Assembly: GCF_902506535.1 (NCBI RefSeq) | Contig: NZ_LR733827.1 | Span: 1,022,805 to 1,086,804 of the forward strand | Length of the DNA stretch: 64,000 bases | Source: Pseudomonas sp. 8Z | Lineage (GTDB): Bacteria; Pseudomonadota; Gammaproteobacteria; Pseudomonadales; Pseudomonadaceae | Reading direction: 5' to 3' | Part shown: in pieces, positions 62,128 to 64,000 of the stretch | How the letters are laid out: each line of letters opens with the position of its first letter | Position numbering within the stretch: position 1 is the stretch's first letter | Program-made: the position numbers and the translations under genes | Notes under the pieces: model-generated | Seen by the model: the letters and a program-made list of their open reading frames with translations, nothing else | Told to the model about the DNA's origin: nothing | Databases searched by the model: none

Positions 62128-63096
62128 TCAGGCCGGTTCGGCGACCGCATCGAGCTGGGGGAGCATGCCCAACGCACGTCCAGCCGCGAATAGATGTATC
62201 AGGTTGCTCGCCCCGAGTTTTGTCATCACGTGCTTTTTATGCATCTTCACCGTCACGTCCTGCAGACCGAGGCGCTGGGCGATCTGTCGGTTTTGCTGGC
62301 CCTCCAGCAGCAGAACGAAGACATCACGCTCACGGGGCGTAAGGCTGGCGTAACGCGCCTGGATCGCCTGGCGGGCATGGCTCTGCCGGTGCTGCGCCGT
62401 GGCGCGGGCCATGGCTTCACTCACCGCGGCCAGCAATTGCACCTCCTCCACCGGCTTGGTGAGAAAACCCTCGGCACCGGCCTTCATCGCCCGCACCGTC
62501 ATGTCGATGGTGCCCACCCCGCTCATGAAGATGATCGGCAGCGGAGCCCCGCAACTGGCCAGTTGCGCCTGCAGGTCAAATCCCGTGCCCTCACGCAGAC
62601 GCACATCGAGCAGCAGACAACCGGGGCGATCACAGGGCTGGCAGTCGAGAAACTCCCCCGCCGAGGCGTAGGCGCAGGCGTCGATACCGGCGGCGCGCAA
62701 TTGGCGCACCAGCGCCGTGCGTACGGCGGGCTCGTCATCGATCACATGCACCTCGACAGCGGGCGCAGGATCGTTGGCCGGTACAGGGCGGTACTCTGCC
62801 TGTTCAAGCGGTTCGAGATTGAGGCGATAGCCCCGGCGCGGCACGGTTTCCAGTAACCGCGCATCCAGCGCCAGTTGCCGCCGCAAGGTAGAAATCTGCA
62901 CCTGCAGATTGTTCTCCTCGACCACCACCTCGGGCCAGGCAGCCTGCAATAGCTCGGCCTTGGTCAGCAAGCGGCCGGGGGCAGCCAGCAGGGCCGCCAG
63001 CACATCGAAGGCACGCGCCCCCAGACGTACAGCAGCGCCGCCCAGGAAGGCCTCCCTGCGCTCCAGTGAAATCCAGGCATCCCCTAGACGAATCAT
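62128..63096 (-). CDS. Response regulator with OmpR-type winged HTH, receiver and LuxR-type HTH, 322 aa
   Basis: Residues 1-93 match the OmpR/PhoB (Trans_reg_C) winged helix, including LTKAELLQAAWPEVVVEENN and the ending VPRRGYRLN. Residues of about 114-235 are a receiver with D120/D121, phosphoacceptor D164 (LLLDVRL), S192 and K214 (LTKPV). Residues 250-312 are a FixJ/NarL-type HTH (SLTPRERDVFVLLLEGQQNR ... VTVKMHKKHVMTKLG). Two complete DNA-binding domains flanking a receiver is unusual. It is the first gene of the signalling operon. The ribosome-binding site is weak. Confidence 0.9.
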   Translation of the reverse strand: MIRLGDAWISLERREAFLGGAAVRLGARAFDVLAALLAAPGRLLTKAELLQAAWPEVVVEENNLQVQISTLRRQLALDARLLETVPRRGYRLNLEPLEQAEYRPVPANDPAPAVEVHVIDDEPAVRTALVRQLRAAGIDACAYASAGEFLDCQPCDRPGCLLLDVRLREGTGFDLQAQLASCGAPLPIIFMSGVGTIDMTVRAMKAGAEGFLTKPVEEVQLLAAVSEAMARATAQHRQSHARQAIQARYASLTPRERDVFVLLLEGQQNRQIAQRLGLQDVTVKMHKKHVMTKLGASNLIHLFAAGRALGMLPQLDAVAEPA

Positions 63097-63452
63097 CAGT
63101 CGCTTCGCTTTCCAAGTAGGGCAAAAAATCGCACCGCCAAAAGGCAGCTTTCTCCAAACTAGTTGAAAGAAATTCCCATCTCAAGAACAAAACAGCCTCG
63201 GCAAAAACTCGAACAAACGTACAAGCCGGAGGACTTTCAGCCTGCTTCAATGGCGCGCCACCGTTTGTTTTTTGCCCTGCGTTTACGTGCTGTTTGCACC
63301 TGCGCCGTTGATCGGCAACAACGCCACGCACGCCAATCGAGCACATCGATACAAGCCAGGCGCCGGGCCGCGCCTGATAGTACCGGCAGCCATCCCGGCC
63401 TGCCGCCCAGGAACTTGATCGATGTCGCCCCCCGCCCCCCAAGCTGCCTCCC
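63097..63452. repeat. Probable dispersed Pseudomonas intergenic repeat
   Basis: No gene is called. Short frames on both strands (for example a product ending ARRRAAPDSTGSHPGLPPRN on the plus strand) resemble spurious proteins I remember being annotated at many Pseudomonas loci, which suggests a dispersed repeat. The minus-strand frame fuses to the IS256 remnant at 63453. Confidence 0.4.
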
Positions 63453-63597
63453 CATCGGGCCTGTGACGAACTGTTCGACCAGCTCCTTAGGAATCTCAGG
63501 CAGCTCTTTCTTGGCCTTGATGGCCGGGGTCTTTTTGCTAGGCATGTCATGCACCTTAAACGCATGTGATGCCCGAACACAAAATTACTGACAGTCC
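63453..63597 (-). mobile_element. IS256-family insertion sequence remnant (left end and 31 codons of transposase)
   Basis: From 63545 downward the frame reads MPSKKTPAIKAKKELPEIPK and continues ELVEQFVTGPM, the N-terminus of IS256/mutator-type transposases as I remember them. After codon 31 the match stops and unrelated sequence follows. Upstream on the same strand lies GTCAGTAATTTTGTGTTCGG (complement of 63575-63594), the typical terminal repeat of this family. The rest of the element is missing. Confidence 0.75.
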
Positions 63598-63764
63598 CCG
63601 ATAAGCAGCTTTACACCGGAAACCAGAGCACACTCACACAAACTTGCCAGTCCGGTGTCAACCCGTCATTCCCCCTGAAAATGCGATGAACCTTTTTTTA
63701 TGCCCTGGCTTAACAACCACTCGTCAGCTCCCCAGTATTTCTCTAGGTTATTCCCCAAGCTGCT

Positions 63765-63793
63765 TTGACAAGCATTCTCATTAACATTAGTAT
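63765..63793 (+). promoter_or_regulatory. bfd promoter with Fur-box-like spacer
   Basis: -35 TTGACA (63765-63770), 17-bp spacer and -10 TAGTAT (63788-63793). The spacer holds AGCATTCTCATTAACAT, which on the other strand reads TGAGAATGCTTGTCA and matches 11 of 14 positions of the 7-1-7 Fur consensus. Iron repression of bfd is known in Pseudomonas, which supports the reading. Confidence 0.75.
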
Positions 63794-63832
63794 CCTTCAC
63801 ATCCAACAGAATCACCGGGACGAGCCTTGCCC

Positions 63833-64000
63833 ATGTACGTCTGCCTCTGTGAAGGTGTCACCGATACCCAGATCCGCGAAGCGGTCTACGAAGGTTGCTG
63901 CAGCTACCGCGAAGTCCGTGGCAGCCTCGGCATCGCCAGCCAATGTGGCAAGTGCGCCTGCCTGGCCAAGCAGGTCGTACGCGAAACCATCGCTGAAGTG
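63833..64000 (+). CDS. bfd: Bacterioferritin-associated ferredoxin (truncated by window edge)
   Basis: 56 codons are visible: MYVCLCEGVTDTQIREAVYE and on to CGKCACLAKQVVRETIAEV. The four cysteines of the [2Fe-2S] cluster appear as CLC and CGKC. Bfd reduces the haem of bacterioferritin to release stored iron. The ATG lies about 40 bp after a Fur-controlled-looking promoter. Most of the protein (about 72 residues in P. aeruginosa) is present. Confidence 0.95.
   Translation, partial: MYVCLCEGVTDTQIREAVYEGCCSYREVRGSLGIASQCGKCACLAKQVVRETIAEV

Overview
The window looks like a high-GC Pseudomonas chromosome, probably near the P. mendocina/P. oleovorans group; that placement is an inference. Supporting signs are the phhA/phhB/PhhR phenylalanine system, a P. 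aeruginosa-like order of sha (Mrp) antiporter, SlyB-like lipoprotein, glycerate kinase and GntP genes, a TriABC-type efflux operon, a PhaG/RhlA-type acyltransferase and Pseudomonas REP-like repeats. No rRNA, tRNA or CRISPR array was seen.

Layout. 1 to about 6,975: the early (left-end) part of a Mu/B3-like transposable prophage. A repressor gene faces an early operon (Ner, two small proteins, MuA transposase, MuB ATPase, then unknown proteins and a DUF3164 protein cut by the window edge). The late genes lie outside the window. 7,100-9,450: a repeated Pseudomonas intergenic element, DUF4197, an EAL protein and a small membrane protein. 9,800-18,220: acetyl-CoA synthetase, an orphan TRAP binding protein, a LysR regulator divergent from a CoA-transferase/HMG-CoA-lyase-like pair, then PhhR. 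18,370-26,430: a block lying between phhR and phhA, holding a two-adaptor RND efflux operon with a PhaG-like gene in front, an AT-rich stretch and an intact IS5-family element with a TTAG target duplication. 26,900-30,330: phhAB, a CHMI-like isomerase and a QorB-like reductase divergent from an HxlR regulator.

30,635-38,390: a C1/sarcosine operon, purU-folD-soxBDAG, followed by an IclR regulator. It would oxidise sarcosine and carry the released C1 unit through methylene-, methenyl- and formyl-tetrahydrofolate to formate. 38,629-44,340: an HBM-domain chemoreceptor and a DUF1111/imelysin-like/DUF1513 periplasmic cluster. 44,470-45,344: a membrane protein gene coupled to a GNAT gene broken by an in-frame amber codon. 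45,427-51,148: a six-gene Mrp-type cation/proton antiporter operon with subunits A and B fused. 51,435-56,319: SlyB-like lipoprotein, a small protein, glycerate kinase, GntP permease and CdaR regulator, with REP clusters around cdaR. 56,512-63,096: a signalling operon with unusual parts: a regulator with two DNA-binding domains (OmpR-type wing, receiver, LuxR-type HTH), a stand-alone receiver, a 1,525-residue hybrid of degenerate Ser/Thr kinase and histidine kinase that has lost its ATPase module, and an AraC-type regulator. 63,097-64,000: an IS256-family remnant beside a repeated element, then the start of bfd behind a probable Fur-controlled promoter.

The most unusual material is the 56.5-63.1 kb signalling operon, the PhaG-like plus two-adaptor RND operon placed between phhR and phhA, and the six-copy GAAAAGCACG cluster in the prophage.
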